Shown here: positions 41,838-52,106 of the stretch, piece by piece
Numbering within the stretch: position 1 is the first letter of the stretch
How the letters are laid out: the number at the start of each line of letters is the position of its first letter
Assembly (NCBI GenBank): GCA_964017235.1
Contig: OZ024929.1
Location: 24,301,464 to 24,365,463, forward strand
DNA from: Sabellastarte sp. h YS-2021
Lineage: Eukaryota > Annelida > Polychaeta > Sabellida > Sabellidae
Direction of reading: 5' to 3'
DNA length: 64,000 nucleotides
Program-made: the position numbers and the translations under genes
Notes under the pieces: model-generated
Seen by the model: the letters and a program-made list of their open reading frames with translations, nothing else
Told to the model about the DNA's origin: nothing
Databases searched by the model: none

Positions 41838-42624
41838 CTGTCTTCATGATGACATATCTCCTTCTCTGTCTTGGAGATCAAATTATCCAGGAACAAGGCA
41901 CTCATATGGAGGGGTGCAGTTCTGAGAGCACTGAGGGTATCCTGTTTAATGCCAACTTTAAGGTAGTCCATATAACTGTCTCCGTGGGTGTGTCAAATTA
42001 TCCACATTGATGAAAACACCCTCATATAATCCCTGCATGGTCTGGGCAATTGCCTGTGTGATGCTCCAGTTAAACATGATCAGATAGTCCAACTCTTCTG
42101 CAGCTTTGTGTACCTTACATGCAGATTTCCCATTAGGTCTGTCACTTTGAATCACTTTCAAATGTGTAGCCATGGAGTCTTCTCACTGAACATGTCATAC
42201 CATTTCAACGTCTTTGGTGTCTTCACAAACTATTCCTATCCAGGCTGACAGTCTCAGATGAACATGAAGAGTAGTCTTCCTGAACAGTTACATTTAACTT
42301 TTCAATTATCTGGCAAAGCCATTCATCAACCGGAACCTCACTGACACTTTACCGGTAGGCTTTGATCTGGTATCAGCAAAGGGGTTGTCATCCAAAGATG
42401 ATGAAGATGAATCAAATTCAGGGACCTGCTTTCACCCCATGAACAACATCACTCCCCAGATTGTCTCTCTGTAGGTCTGCTCTTTGCTGACCTCTTTGTC
42501 CCCATCTAGTAGTACCTCTTCATGATCTGGACCGGTAGACTCCATGTTAGAAATCTCACCCTATTCATCCATGGGGCTAGGGGAGGCATGGTCACTAACG
42601 TGTTCACCTTCAGAGTCCAGGTCA
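41838..42624 (-). pseudogene. DIRS-like Gag remnant (frameshifted, stop-interrupted)
   Basis: On the minus strand, broken reading frames show pieces that look like the Gag-like first protein of DIRS elements. An acidic and serine-rich segment with EFDSSSSSLDDNPFADTRSK lies near 42,380. KSACKVHKAAEELDYLIMFN lies near 42,100, and SYMDYLKVGIKQDTLSALRT followed by APLHMSALF near 41,900. Several frame changes and stops separate them. The end of this segment is followed almost at once by the recombinase remnant, so the reverse transcriptase/RNase H part is missing. The upstream end is lost in the adjacent assembly gap. The protein is not functional. The Gag assignment rests on remembered similarity and on its order relative to the recombinase. 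Confidence 0.6.
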
Positions 42625-42824
42625 NNNNNNNNNNNNNNNNNNNNNNNNNNNNNNNNNNNNNNNNNNNNNNNNNNNNNNNNNNNNNNNNNNNNNNNNNNNN
42701 NNNNNNNNNNNNNNNNNNNNNNNNNNNNNNNNNNNNNNNNNNNNNNNNNNNNNNNNNNNNNNNNNNNNNNNNNNNNNNNNNNNNNNNNNNNNNNNNNNNN
42801 NNNNNNNNNNNNNNNNNNNNNNNN
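42625..42824. other. Assembly gap (200 N)
   Basis: Exactly 200 N bases. A round number suggests a placeholder of unknown true length. The DIRS-like element probably continues into it. Reading frames spanning the gap are not real. Confidence 0.99.
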
Positions 42825-43413
42825 TACAGAGTGTATTCTTTTAATATTTCTGCATTTGTTTCAGCTTCTAACACACAATATTTCCATCCAGCTCTGTAGG
42901 ACTCGTCTATGAAAGCAGAGGGACAGTTTTTGTATTTAGCTTTTTGTTTAGCACATTTTCAGTTATTGAAAATGTTTTTAAATGGAAAACTTGCCTTTTC
43001 TTTTGAAATTAGCCTTTCTATCCTTCTACATGCATATTGTACACTTCTACCATTTTAATCCACATTCTCCTATCTGTCCAATAATGGTTTGTTCATTCTT
43101 GTGCTTCAGTTTACAAGAGAACAGTAAAAAACTGGTTATTAATTTGGTCAATTGTATATTTCTTGCTAATTTTAACTGAACTTTTACAGCGCTTAATCCC
43201 CCCTTTTCAATGGGGACTCTAAGATTAACAGAACCAAAACAGTCAACCAATTTCAGTATCCAGGGACAGAAAAGAGAAGACAAAGGTGGGTCGGCCTTGG
43301 TGTACAGGTAGGTTTTAAGCTGCGTTATGAGAGAGGCTAGGGAGGTAGATGCATGTATCTCACCAGGAAGAGCATTCCAAACAGTGGGGGCATCAAAAGC
43401 AAAACTATAACCA
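42825..43413. other. Non-coding stretch, no recognisable feature
   Basis: AT-rich sequence right of the gap. The short open frames at 42982-43179 (+) and 43047-43283 (-) have no recognisable domain and low-complexity composition. I see no RNA gene or repeat shared with the rest of the window. Confidence 0.6.
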
Positions 43414-44741
43414 AACTAGACCTTGCGCATTGAAGAACCGATGCAAACTGTATCCATCAGAAAGAAAACTCAACAAAGCTAATCAGCCATCGCTTGACCT
43501 TGAAGGAGGAGCCCATGGTGAAATCTGACCACATCAAAAGATTCTTAGCCCATGATTTCCTATAGGTTGGTGTGACAATGCAAACCTCTAATTACAATAA
43601 TAAGCCAGTTATAAACACTTTAATTTCGGCTATCCTCATTTCACCTTGAAAGAGAGGCCAAAGGTCAAATCTGACCACATCAAAAGATTCCCAGCCCATG
43701 ATTTCCTATAAGTTGTTTTCACATTGAAACCTCTAGGACCAATAATAAGCAAGTTATAAGCACTTTTATGTTTGGCTATCCCTGTTTGACCTAGAAGGAG
43801 GAGTCCATGGTCAAATCCGACCACACCAAAAGATTCCCAGCCCATGATTTCCTATAAGTTGGTTTTCCATCCCAAACCTGTATGACCAATAATAAGTAAG
43901 ATGTAAGCAGTTTTAACTTTGGCTATCTTCGTTTGACCTTAAAGAGGGGTCCAAGGTCAAATCTGACCACACCAAAAGATTTCCAGCCCATGATTTCCTA
44001 CAGGTTGGTTTACCATCCCAAACCTCTAGGATCAATAATAAGCAACTTATAAGTACTTTTAAGTTTGGGTATCCTCGTCTGACCTTAAAGGAGGGGTCCA
44101 AAGTCAAATCCAACCGTAACAGAAGATTCTCATCCCATGATTACATATAACTTGGTTTACCATCCCAAACCTGTGAGACCAATAATAAGCGTGTTATAAG
44201 CACTTCTAGGTTTGGCTATCCTCGTTTGACCTTGAAGGAGGGGTCCAAGGTCAAATCCGACCACACCATAAGATTCCCAGGCCATGACTTCCCATAGGTT
44301 GGTTTACCATGCCAAACCTCTAGGACCAAGAATAAGGGAGATATAAGCACTTTTCAGGACTGACAAAGAAACACTCATGGCAGCCATCTTGTTTTTCAAA
44401 ATGAGGCCAAAAATACTCCCAGCCAAGATTTTGTAATGAGGAACATATCCTGCAAATTTGAGATCTCTATCTATAATACCCTTTGCTCTAGAGGGCCAAC
44501 AAAAGTCCTTGCTTAAAGTCAAATAAATGCCCCTGGCGATCATTTTGTTTTTCCAAATGAGGCCAAAAATATTCCCAGGCAAGATGTTGTGGCTATGAAT
44601 ATATCCTGCAAATTTGAGATGGATAGCTATATTAGTTTTTTGTTAGAGCGGCAACGGTGAAATCTCTCTACACACTGCGGCAGCGGCGGCGTAACGAATT
44701 GAAATCCATAGTATCGACCGGATGCTATCCGGTGGATACAA
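43414..44741 (-). mobile_element. Hairpin-ended dispersed repeat, copy 1 (pearl/Helentron-like, non-autonomous)
   Basis: The left end 'aactagacc' is followed by a short hairpin around 'gcat...atgc'. Next come about six tandem core units of 146-147 bp; the anchor near 'ccaaaagattcccag' recurs at 43681, 43827, 43973, 44120 and 44267. Then there are two related ~160-bp modules containing 'ccatcttgttttt' or a variant. The right end is a near-perfect palindrome at 44711-44739: 13-bp arms (gtatcgaccggat / atccggtggatac), a 3-base loop and one mismatch. Short ends, a tandem core and a terminal hairpin resemble the bivalve 'pearl' elements thought to be mobilised by Helentron-type helicases. There is no coding capacity. 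The mobilisation class and the strand are inferences. Confidence 0.6.
44711..44739. repeat. Terminal palindrome of dispersed repeat copy 1
   Basis: 13-bp arms around 'gct', with one mismatch in the sixth base pair. The same palindrome closes copies 2 and 4 at 49341-49369 and 63010-63038, each with its own one or two mismatches. Confidence 0.85.
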
Positions 44742-45108
44742 CTATTCCACAGATTTATGAATAGAGGGTAGCATTCCGGAATGACAAGGAAATTACCACC
44801 ACTCTAGGAAGAGAGATATACAAAATAAGCCAAATTGAAATAGAATATGATCTATGGTAGTAAAAGGGTTTTTGTAATAGTTTTTCTCCCTTACTTTTAT
44901 AGCACTTAATTTCCATTACATGACAAATTAAGAACAAGACAAACATCAAAGAACAAGAGAAATCATTGCCTTCATGGCAAATGCTAAACTAATTTTTCAC
45001 TGAATCACTTGGATTAATATGCCACGTGTAACATATTGTGCAGTTGACTTGACAAGTAGTATGTAATACTGTAACAAGGTAGATTCCAAATACGGAAGTC
45101 ACTTTTTG

Positions 45109-45130
45109 AAAAAAAAAAAAAAAAAAAAAA
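45109..45130 (+). repeat. Poly(A) homopolymer run (22 bp)
   Basis: Uninterrupted A run followed by 'cagtg'. It may be a microsatellite or the tail of an old retrocopy. No target-site duplication or retroelement body was recognised beside it. Confidence 0.85.
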
Positions 45131-46590
45131 CAGTGTTAAAAATGGTTGAGGACTACAGGTATTCTATGAATGGCTTGAAAGAAAAGACTCTGAAATAAAT
45201 GATTATGATCATAAACAGATCACAATTTTATTTTTCTGGTAGTCTGACAAATTAGAATAACACACCGGGAGTGGAGAAAATATCACATTCATATAAATGG
45301 ACAGAGAATCTATTCACAGGATTATCTCTAAATTTATACAGGTTTATTACATATTTTTCAGCATTTTTTTTCTTTTTATCCATTTAGATATCGCAAGGGA
45401 AAAAAAGAAGACAAAACTTTCAAAATAAAAACTTGGACAATGAACACAAACTACAGAGATATTTTTTACAACTGGATATAATTAGTCCATCCTAAGAAAA
45501 CAGTCTCTCAAAAGCAAACAACAACACTGCATGCAGTATAACAGTGTTACTCAAGGAATATTTATACATGTCATTTCTTTATATATATACTTAAATGTAA
45601 CAACCAACTGCATTACCTTTTCTGTGGTGAGAAGCTCTGTCTGAACTAGAATACCCTGATGATAATGTTACGTCCAAAGAATAAAATACAGGATTTAACT
45701 TGCATGCAAAACCATGTGCCCATCAAGTTACATACCACTTAAACTATTCCTAAACCTTACGGCTATGGCTTTGGCCCATAAAAATTCAAAATGCATAATT
45801 AGACTCTTTTAACATCCAATGACAGGGCCATGTTATAGCATCTTATCTCAGTACACTCTGCACATCATACATTTCAGTTTTGCCTATGTAAAACTGAAAA
45901 GACAAAGCAAATCCATAGGATTAATAACTGCTTACATCGTTAACTAATAAGTTGACAGTGCTTGGCAAAACAAGAGCGTACCAAACAGCCAGAGCAAACA
46001 GCACAGTAAAAAAGCATTATACAACCTTTAGATACAAGGGATGTACTCTTGAATAATGAAACTTCCAGTCCAATTGTTGGTCCTAACTGCCTGGAGACAA
46101 AGTTTTGTGAAAACTGATGATTACTTGAAGCAGCCTTCAAGTAAAATAATGCAATAAACTAACTAAAATCCTTTTCAGAGGCTAAACTGACCTCCATTGA
46201 CATTTTTTTCTGAAGTACTACTGCAATTGATACATTTTATCAATAAACATATGGTCCTGTTTACAGTCAGTTTTAACATTCTGTAACTACATTTTTGTAA
46301 GTTTTGTGTGTTAAATAGCATGAACACATTTTTACCAGTTGATGTGCCTTACATTTAAAACATTTTTTTGATTAATATTAAATATTCTATTGATTAATAG
46401 ACACATTATATAAAATAAGAGGTAATTCAAAATAAGTACACATGAAAAAGTAAATTTAGAAGAGAAATTAGTTCCATGTTAAATATACACTTTATAAAGA
46501 GTTAGATTTTGAGAGTTTCTATCATGTTATTGATTTGATACATCCTCCTAACTTGAGTGACTTCTCCAGTATGATTGAAACTCCTGTATA

Positions 46591-46596
46591 TTTATT
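46591..46596 (-). terminator. Candidate poly(A) signal AATAAA of GLDC
   Basis: TTTATT on the plus strand reads AATAAA on the minus strand, about 310 bp past the GLDC stop. A second AATAAA lies at 46649-46654, about 250 bp past the stop. Either could direct 3'-end formation. AATAAA is frequent by chance in AT-rich DNA. Confidence 0.3.
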
Positions 46597-46648
46597 TGTT
46601 TTAAACTACAAAAGACTTCTAAGCTAGATGATCTACTACATACATGTA

Positions 46649-46654
46649 TTTATT
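46649..46654 (-). terminator. Candidate poly(A) signal AATAAA of GLDC (stop-proximal)
   Basis: AATAAA on the minus strand, the first such hexamer found past the GLDC stop codon. It competes with the hexamer at 46591-46596. No transcript evidence is available. Confidence 0.3.
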
Positions 46655-46905
46655 GACATCATCAATTGCAAGATGTGTGTATATTTAGTACTACTTAACA
46701 CAATCATGTCTTTCTATTTGTGATCTATCGTTTATGCTGTGAGATTGATGAGCTAACACTAGTTTTACACTCCCCCACTAGTGCCCCCTATATGACAGTG
46801 ACATACTGGTCTATATAAGAACCTATTTGAATACTATCTGTACACAGACTTGAGTAACAATCAGCTGCGTTAACGAGCTGTCGGAGCACTTTGATTCTAC
46901 TCTTC

Positions 46906-47055
46906 TCATAACTTGACAGTCTTTTTCTGAGACTCTAAGTAGGGAGACCTGTAGTACTCCATGGGAGGGTGGATGGTCACAAAGTTTTGGTCCCCATAGA
47001 TGTCATCTGTACGACTCACAGATGGCCAAAACTTACTCTCAGGCCTCACAAATGT
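46906..47055 (-). CDS. GLDC: GLDC terminal coding exon with stop
   Basis: 150 bp, 49 codons plus TGA at 46908-46906, entering in phase 0 after acceptor 'ttttaccag'. It encodes TFVRPESKFWPSVSRTDDIY, GDQNFVTIHPPMEYYRSPYL and ESQKKTVKL. The 'KFWPxxxRxDDIYGDQ' and 'PPME' motifs mark the extreme C terminus of GLDC. Vertebrate GLDC has two cysteines (CTCPP) at the site of TIHPP here. The basic tail after the last conserved block is species-specific. The following bases form the presumed 3' UTR. Confidence 0.95.
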   Translation of the reverse strand, partial: TFVRPESKFWPSVSRTDDIYGDQNFVTIHPPMEYYRSPYLESQKKTVKL

Positions 47056-47424
47056 CTGGTAAAAGAAAAACATCAACATAGGTTTCAGAGATTAAAAAAA
47101 ATATTGCTTGAAGGACTTACAATTAAATACACATTTATAAAGGTCCTTACAATATTATAATCACATTGGCCCACATACATCTGAAAAAAATACGTCATCC
47201 ATATGATACCAGAAAAATTCTATGATAGTTGTATTTCAAAGAAACTTAAAGGTAGCAGTGAAAGAGGTAGTTTTCAAGACTGATTGCATATAAGCATAAA
47301 ATATACCAAGACATGTCACAAATGATAAGTTGATTGAATAGGGCACTTAAACGACAGATAAACTTACACCGTTTCAAACGCTACCGAAAATATGCAGGTA
47401 ATTGTTATATAGAGCATCACTTAC
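47056..47424 (-). other. GLDC: GLDC intron between fifth and sixth exons in window
   Basis: 369 bp, GT-AG, AT-rich. No repeat or other feature is recognisable. Confidence 0.85.
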
Positions 47425-47505
47425 TGCTGGAAATGCTCCCATTTCTCGAGGATAGTTTCTGTTCCAGTCTGATGATATGACATCAGCGAGTGAGTGTGGC
47501 GCCAT
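47425..47505 (-). CDS. GLDC: GLDC coding exon (fifth)
   Basis: 81 bp, 27 codons, phase 0 at both ends. The acceptor is 'ttatgtag' and the donor a consensus 'gtaagt'. It encodes MAPHSLADVISSDWNRNYPR then EMGAFPA, matching the family's 'PHxLxxVxSSxWxRxYxRExAAFP'. The leading ATG is an internal methionine of the protein, not a start. Confidence 0.94.
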
Positions 47506-47958
47506 CTACATAAAAAAATCAAAAAAACTCAACACTAACACTTTCTCCTCTGTGAAGCCAGCAAGAAGTATTTACCCAACAAATCTTAAAACAACACTTT
47601 TCCAAGACACCAGCCAGGTTCCACGACCAAACAAAAAGAGGAATACCAGTGTTCCATTTACAATATGTACTAGCCTGCATCCTGACCTCAACTAAGTTGG
47701 TAAAGTTTGTTAACACCTGCTTATACCAAGTTATTTTTATAAGCAAAATCTTGACAAGCAAGTAACCACTACTTTTCTGCCCACCAACTACGAGTAGTAT
47801 TATGATCTGTTCTATATGTTGAAAATGACACAGTGAAATGATGACGAAACCCTTAAATCCATTCATATTTACAGCTTTTTCCATAATACTGTTAACTGTT
47901 GTTTCCCAATCACCAATGATTTAAGTCCATGTGTAGTATTGATTGGAATTACAAAATC

Positions 47959-49371
47959 AACTAGACCTATGCATTGGAGAGCCGATGCAAATTTGTGTTC
48001 ACTGAAAAGACAACTCACCAAAGCCAGTGAACCATCGTTTGACCTTGAAGAAGGGGTCCAAGGTCAAATCTGAAAACATCAGAAGTTTCCCAGCCCATGA
48101 CCTCATATAAGTTGGTTTCATGTTGAAACCTCTAGGACCAATAATAACCAAGTTATCAGCACTTTTAAGCTTGGCTATTGTCGTTTGATCTTGAAGGAGG
48201 GGCCCAAGGTCAAATCTGACCACATCAAAAGATTCCTAGCCCATGATTTCCTATAGCTTGGTTTCACACTACAAACCTCCAGGACCAATAATAAGTGAGC
48301 TATAAGTACTCCTAAGTTGGCTATCCTCATTTGACCTTGAAGGAGAGGTCCAAGGTCAAATCTGACCACGCTAAAATATTTCCAGCCCATAAATTCCTAT
48401 AGGTTGGTTTACCACCCCAAACCTCTAGGACTAATTATAAGCAACTTATAAGCACTTTTAAGTTTGGCTATCCTCACTTAACCTTGAAGGAGGGGTCCAA
48501 GGTCAAATCTGACCACACCAAAAGATTCCCATCCCATGATTTCCTACAGGCAATACTAAGGGAGATATAAGCACTTTTTATGACTGACAAAGAAACGCCC
48601 GCGGCAGCCATCTTGTTTCTCAAAATGAGACCAAAAATACTCCCAGTCAAGATTTTGTAATGAGGAAAATACCCTGCGAATTTGAGATCTCTACCTAATA
48701 AGTGAGCTATAAGTACTCCTAAGTTTGGCTTTCCTCATTTCACCTTGAAGGAGAGGTCCAAGGTCAAATCTGACCACGCTAAAATATTTCCAGCCCATAA
48801 ATTCCTATAGGTTGGTTTACCACCCCAAACCTCTAGGACTAATAATAAGCAACTTATAAGCACTTTTAAGTTTGGCTATCCTCACTTAACCTTGAAGGAG
48901 GGGTCCAAGGTCAAATCTGACCACACCAAAAGATTCCCATCCCATGATTTCCTACAGGCAATACTAAGGGAGATATAAGCACATTTTATGACTGACAAAG
49001 AAACGCCCGCGGCAGCCATCTTGTTTCTCAAAATGAGACCAAAACTATTCCCAGTCAAGACTTTGTAATGAGGAAAATACCCTGCGAATTTGAGATCTCT
49101 ACCTATAATACCCTTTGCTCTTCTAGGCCACCAAAAATCCTTGCTGAAAGTCGAAAAAATGCCTGTGGCGGCCATCTTGTTTTTCAAAATGAGGCCAAAA
49201 ATATTCCCAGGCAAGATTTTATGGTTATGAATATATCCTGCAAATTTGAGAAGGCTAGCTATAATATTTTTTTCGTTAGAGCGGTAACGGTGAAATCTCT
49301 CTACACACTGCGGCGGCGGCAAAACAAAGCGAAATCCATAGTATCCACCAGATGCTATCCGGTGGATACAG
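47959..49371 (-). mobile_element. Hairpin-ended dispersed repeat, copy 2 (in GLDC intron)
   Basis: Same family as the copy at 43,414-44,741. The left end is 'aactagacc' with a TGCAT/ATGCA hairpin. Core units of about 146 bp follow, then the CCATCTTG modules, then the terminal palindrome at 49341-49369 (gtatccaccagat / atccggtggatac). Part of the element is doubled: 'ttcctacaggcaatactaag' occurs at 48541 and 48949, so a ~408-bp segment joining core and module is in tandem. It sits wholly in the 2,027-bp GLDC intron 47,506-49,532. Apparent reading frames such as 48882-49421 (-) are repeat sequence. Confidence 0.6.
49341..49369. repeat. Terminal palindrome of dispersed repeat copy 2
   Basis: 13-bp arms around 'gct' with a single mismatch in the left arm (cacca for caccg). 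Confidence 0.85.
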
Positions 49372-49532
49372 TAATGTTGCACACCACAAGAAAACTTTAA
49401 AGGGGGTGTTAACTTCAACAAATGAAGTATGAATAAAATGTACTATTAAGGTATCACCAGAAAATATCTGCTTGAGCAGTCAAGGTAAACACTATCTTAG
49501 AAAGTCTGATACAATAAACAATAGAACCTCAC

Positions 49533-49597
49533 CTTGAGAGGATTACTTTTTATATCTAGTTTACCATCCTCAATTAGTTGAATTTCTTTGCGTATTG
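49533..49597 (-). CDS. GLDC: GLDC coding exon (fourth)
   Basis: 65 bp. The acceptor is 'tatatttcag' and the donor 'gtgagg' after AAG, leaving in phase 0. It encodes (S)IRKEIQLIEDGKLDIKSNPLK, where the S is split with the previous exon. It matches the amphipathic 'IRQEIADIEEG...NPLK' segment of the family. The 2-kb intron that follows contains dispersed repeat copy 2. Confidence 0.93.
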
Positions 49598-50372
49598 CTG
49601 AAATATAAAATAAAGGGAACAACATTCAATCAGAAATTGATTAACAGTTTAAGACAATACCAATTTAGCTGTTGAAAAGTGAAACTTGCTACAACTCATG
49701 TAAGTTGGTAAAAGTCAAAGTCTGTCGATCCATCTGTCTGTCCCAAACCCCTAGCCAATAAAATGCTTGTACTGGTATTTCAAATCATGCATGATGTGAG
49801 GATGTTTAGATAGTTTTATGCAAACAAGATTTGAAAAATACTCAAATAAATACACAAATATTGCCTGAGTTAATAGCATATTCAAAATACTATTACAAAA
49901 TATACATAGAAAACATATTTGAATCCCATTCGAAGGCACAGTTACAGTAATTACTAGATTGGGCTGATTGATGACCACATATCGCAAGACAAGCCATCTC
50001 CTTTGCCGGAGGCATTGATTGGGTATTTTTTAGTGGGACCTATGTTAGTAAGTTACTATTGTGCAAACATATCAACACCCACTATTCTGAGATCTCCATA
50101 AATTCAACCTACAAGTAAAATTGTATCCACAGATGGCATTTAAAGAGTTTGTCCTTAATTATTTCATTTTTATTTACTCGCATTGATAAATTTGGTCCTT
50201 TTTCTAAGTATTTAAATGGATGACTTATCATTGTAAATTTAATTTAGTAAACCCAAGACAGTTGTGTCTGTTTTCTATGCTTAAAATATATGTGGAGGGA
50301 TGAAATTACGCATCACAGTATTTATCAAAAGAGGAAACTTCAAGGTAACCAATATGTATATTCCTGACTTAC
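49598..50372 (-). other. GLDC: GLDC intron between third and fourth exons in window
   Basis: 775 bp, GT-AG. The minus-strand frame at 49751-49987 has no recognisable domain. No repeat from elsewhere in the window is seen. Confidence 0.8.
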
Positions 50373-50480
50373 ATATGAGTGCATCACAGTATTTGTCAAG
50401 TTCTTCTTTGTCTTCAGATTCTGTCGGTTCAATCATCAGACATCCAGCCACAGGGAAGGACATGGTGGGGGCGTGGAAAC
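50373..50480 (-). CDS. GLDC: GLDC coding exon (third)
   Basis: 108 bp. The acceptor is '...atggcag', the donor a consensus 'gtaagt' after ATAT. It encodes [20 protein letters not shown] then [15 protein letters not shown]. This is the hallmark C-terminal P-protein motif (HAPTMSxPVAGxLMxEPTESED), with F for the common W. It leaves in phase 1 so that a serine codon is completed by the next exon. The 11.4-kb intron before it holds satellite array 2. Confidence 0.96.
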
Positions 50481-50886
50481 CTGCCATACCAAAACTTAAT
50501 ACAATTATCAAACACACAATACTATGTACACAAGAAGGACGAAGTGCGGTATATGGATATACAAATAATCAAACTGTATACTTTTAAAGAAAGTAGCAGG
50601 CTGTGACAACAAGACCTTCTCATCTGAACAGAATAAATAAATCACTGAATCAAACTGCTAAACACACTTAAAACTGGACATTTACTTAAAGGACAGTCAT
50701 GTTTAATAAAGCTTTATAAATAATTAGTTTTAGTTTTAAATAATTACTAAAAACCATTGACATGAATCCACACACAGAGATAAAATGACATACGATATTT
50801 CAAAGAACTTTTCCAGATGAACAACGTTTACATAACATTTGCAGATTGCAAAAAATTGTTGTAATAAAAGTTGTAGAAATATATGG

Positions 50887-50909
50887 GTATACTAGTGCAG
50901 GGATTGATG
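50887..50909 (+). repeat. Left copy of a long-range inverted repeat
   Basis: The plus-strand sequence 'gtatactagtgcaggg' followed by 'attgatg' matches the reverse complement of 60510-60535 apart from a two-base indel and few substitutions. Both copies are followed inwards by 'tcaatattgatc'-like sequence. Confidence 0.55.
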
Positions 50910-51326
50910 TTTGATCCTTCAATATTCTTCAATATTGATCATCCCACGGAACCGCCGATATCGACACATAAAACCAGTACATCTGTCAATATGTGGGCAT
51001 TAAGTGCCATAAAAGTAAATTTAGAATTTCAAAATCAAAATAGCATATAACAGACAACAAGAGGAGAGTGCCCGTGCACGGGCACTGTGTCAGCTGACTG
51101 AGTGTTTTTGATTTGTGAAGGTAATAATGAGAGGAAAGCATAATTATCAGGGAAAGTGATAAGTAAATGGTAATTGAACAGCATGTTCAAAAGAAATTCT
51201 GAACCTGACACAAGAAAAGGACAAAAAAGTTGTGCCCTGCAAATGGTATTATGAAGGAAAGTAACAAGGTAACTGTTTCAGTGTAAAGAGTAGGTGAAAA
51301 CATATTTAAAGAAATACTGCAAATGT

Positions 51327-52106
51327 AGTATCCTCGTACGACCTTGAAGAAGGGGTGCAAGGTCAAATCCAACCACACACAAATATTCCCAGCCCATGAT
51401 TTCCTATAGGTTGGTTTACCATCCCAAACCTGTAGGACCAATAATAAGCAAGTTATAAGCACTTTTAAGTTTGGCTGTCCTTATTTGACCTTGAAGGAGG
51501 GGTCCAAAGGTCAAATCTGACCACACCAAAAGATTCCCAGCCCATGATTTCCTATAGGATGGTTTACCATCCCAAACCTCTAGAAGCAATAATAAGCGAG
51601 TTATAGGCACTTTTGAGTTTCGCTATATTTGTTTGACCTTGAAGAAGGGGTGCAAGGTCAAATCCAACCACATAAAAATATTCCCAGCCCATGATTTCCT
51701 ACAGGTTGGTTTACCATCCCAAACCTCTAGGACCAATAATAAGGGAGATATAAGCTCTTTTCATGACTGACAAAGAAACACCAGTGGCGGCCATCTTGTT
51801 TTTCAAAATGAGCCCAAAAATATTCCCAGTCAAGATTTTATAATGAGGAACATATCCTGCGAATATGAGATCTCTACTTATAATACCCTTTGCTCTAGAG
51901 GGCCAACAAAAGTCCTTGTTTAAAGTCGAATAAACGTCCCTGGCGGCCATCTTGTTTTTTCAAAATGAGGCCAAAAATATTCCCAGGCAACATTTTATGG
52001 TTATTAATATATTCTGCAAACTTGAGAAGGCTAGCTATAATATTTTTTTCATTAGAGCGGTAATGGTGAAATCTCTCTACACACTGCGGCTATCCAGTGA
52101 ATACAA
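51327..52106 (-). mobile_element. Hairpin-ended dispersed repeat, copy 3 (truncated)
   Basis: This copy starts inside a core unit at 'tatcctcg', so the 'aactagacc' end is missing. About three core units and both CCATCTTG modules follow. At the right end, 'actgcggc' jumps directly to 'tatccagtgaatacaa': the left arm of the terminal palindrome has been deleted and only the right arm remains. The element's last base abuts the first monomer of satellite array 2. It lies in the 11.4-kb GLDC intron. Confidence 0.6.

Larger units (their letters stand above)
44742..46905 (-). other. Non-coding region including presumed GLDC 3' UTR
   Basis: This AT-rich region lies directly after the GLDC stop codon on the minus strand and has no convincing reading frame. 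Candidate poly(A) signals are AATAAA (minus) at 46649-46654, 46591-46596 and 45227-45232. A run of 22 A lies at 45109-45130 on the plus strand. How much of this is transcribed 3' UTR cannot be decided from sequence alone. The frame at 45940-46140 (-) shows no recognisable domain. Confidence 0.55.

Noticed and set aside
42506..42912. Open frames spanning the N gap on both strands
   Set aside because: Most of their length is unknown sequence. Only the left flank has coding traces, assigned to a Gag remnant.
43297..43413. Possible coding fragment left of dispersed repeat copy 1
   Set aside because: The plus-strand reading has a stop and no recognisable domain. It may be an old repeat but cannot be supported.
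47519..47884. Minus-strand frame of 121 codons next to a GLDC exon
   Set aside because: It lies in an intron, has low-complexity hydrophobic composition and no domain, and the true exon boundary at 47505 is fixed by splice sites and the conserved peptide.
48882..49421. The longest open frame in the window (179 codons, minus strand)
   Set aside because: It is a read-through of dispersed repeat copy 2. The same peptide fragments recur in copies 1, 3 and 4 with frameshifts, and there is no conserved domain.
50281..50372. Extension of the HAPTMS exon frame to 50281
   Set aside because: A consensus donor at 50372 ends the exon, and the next exon completes the split serine codon.
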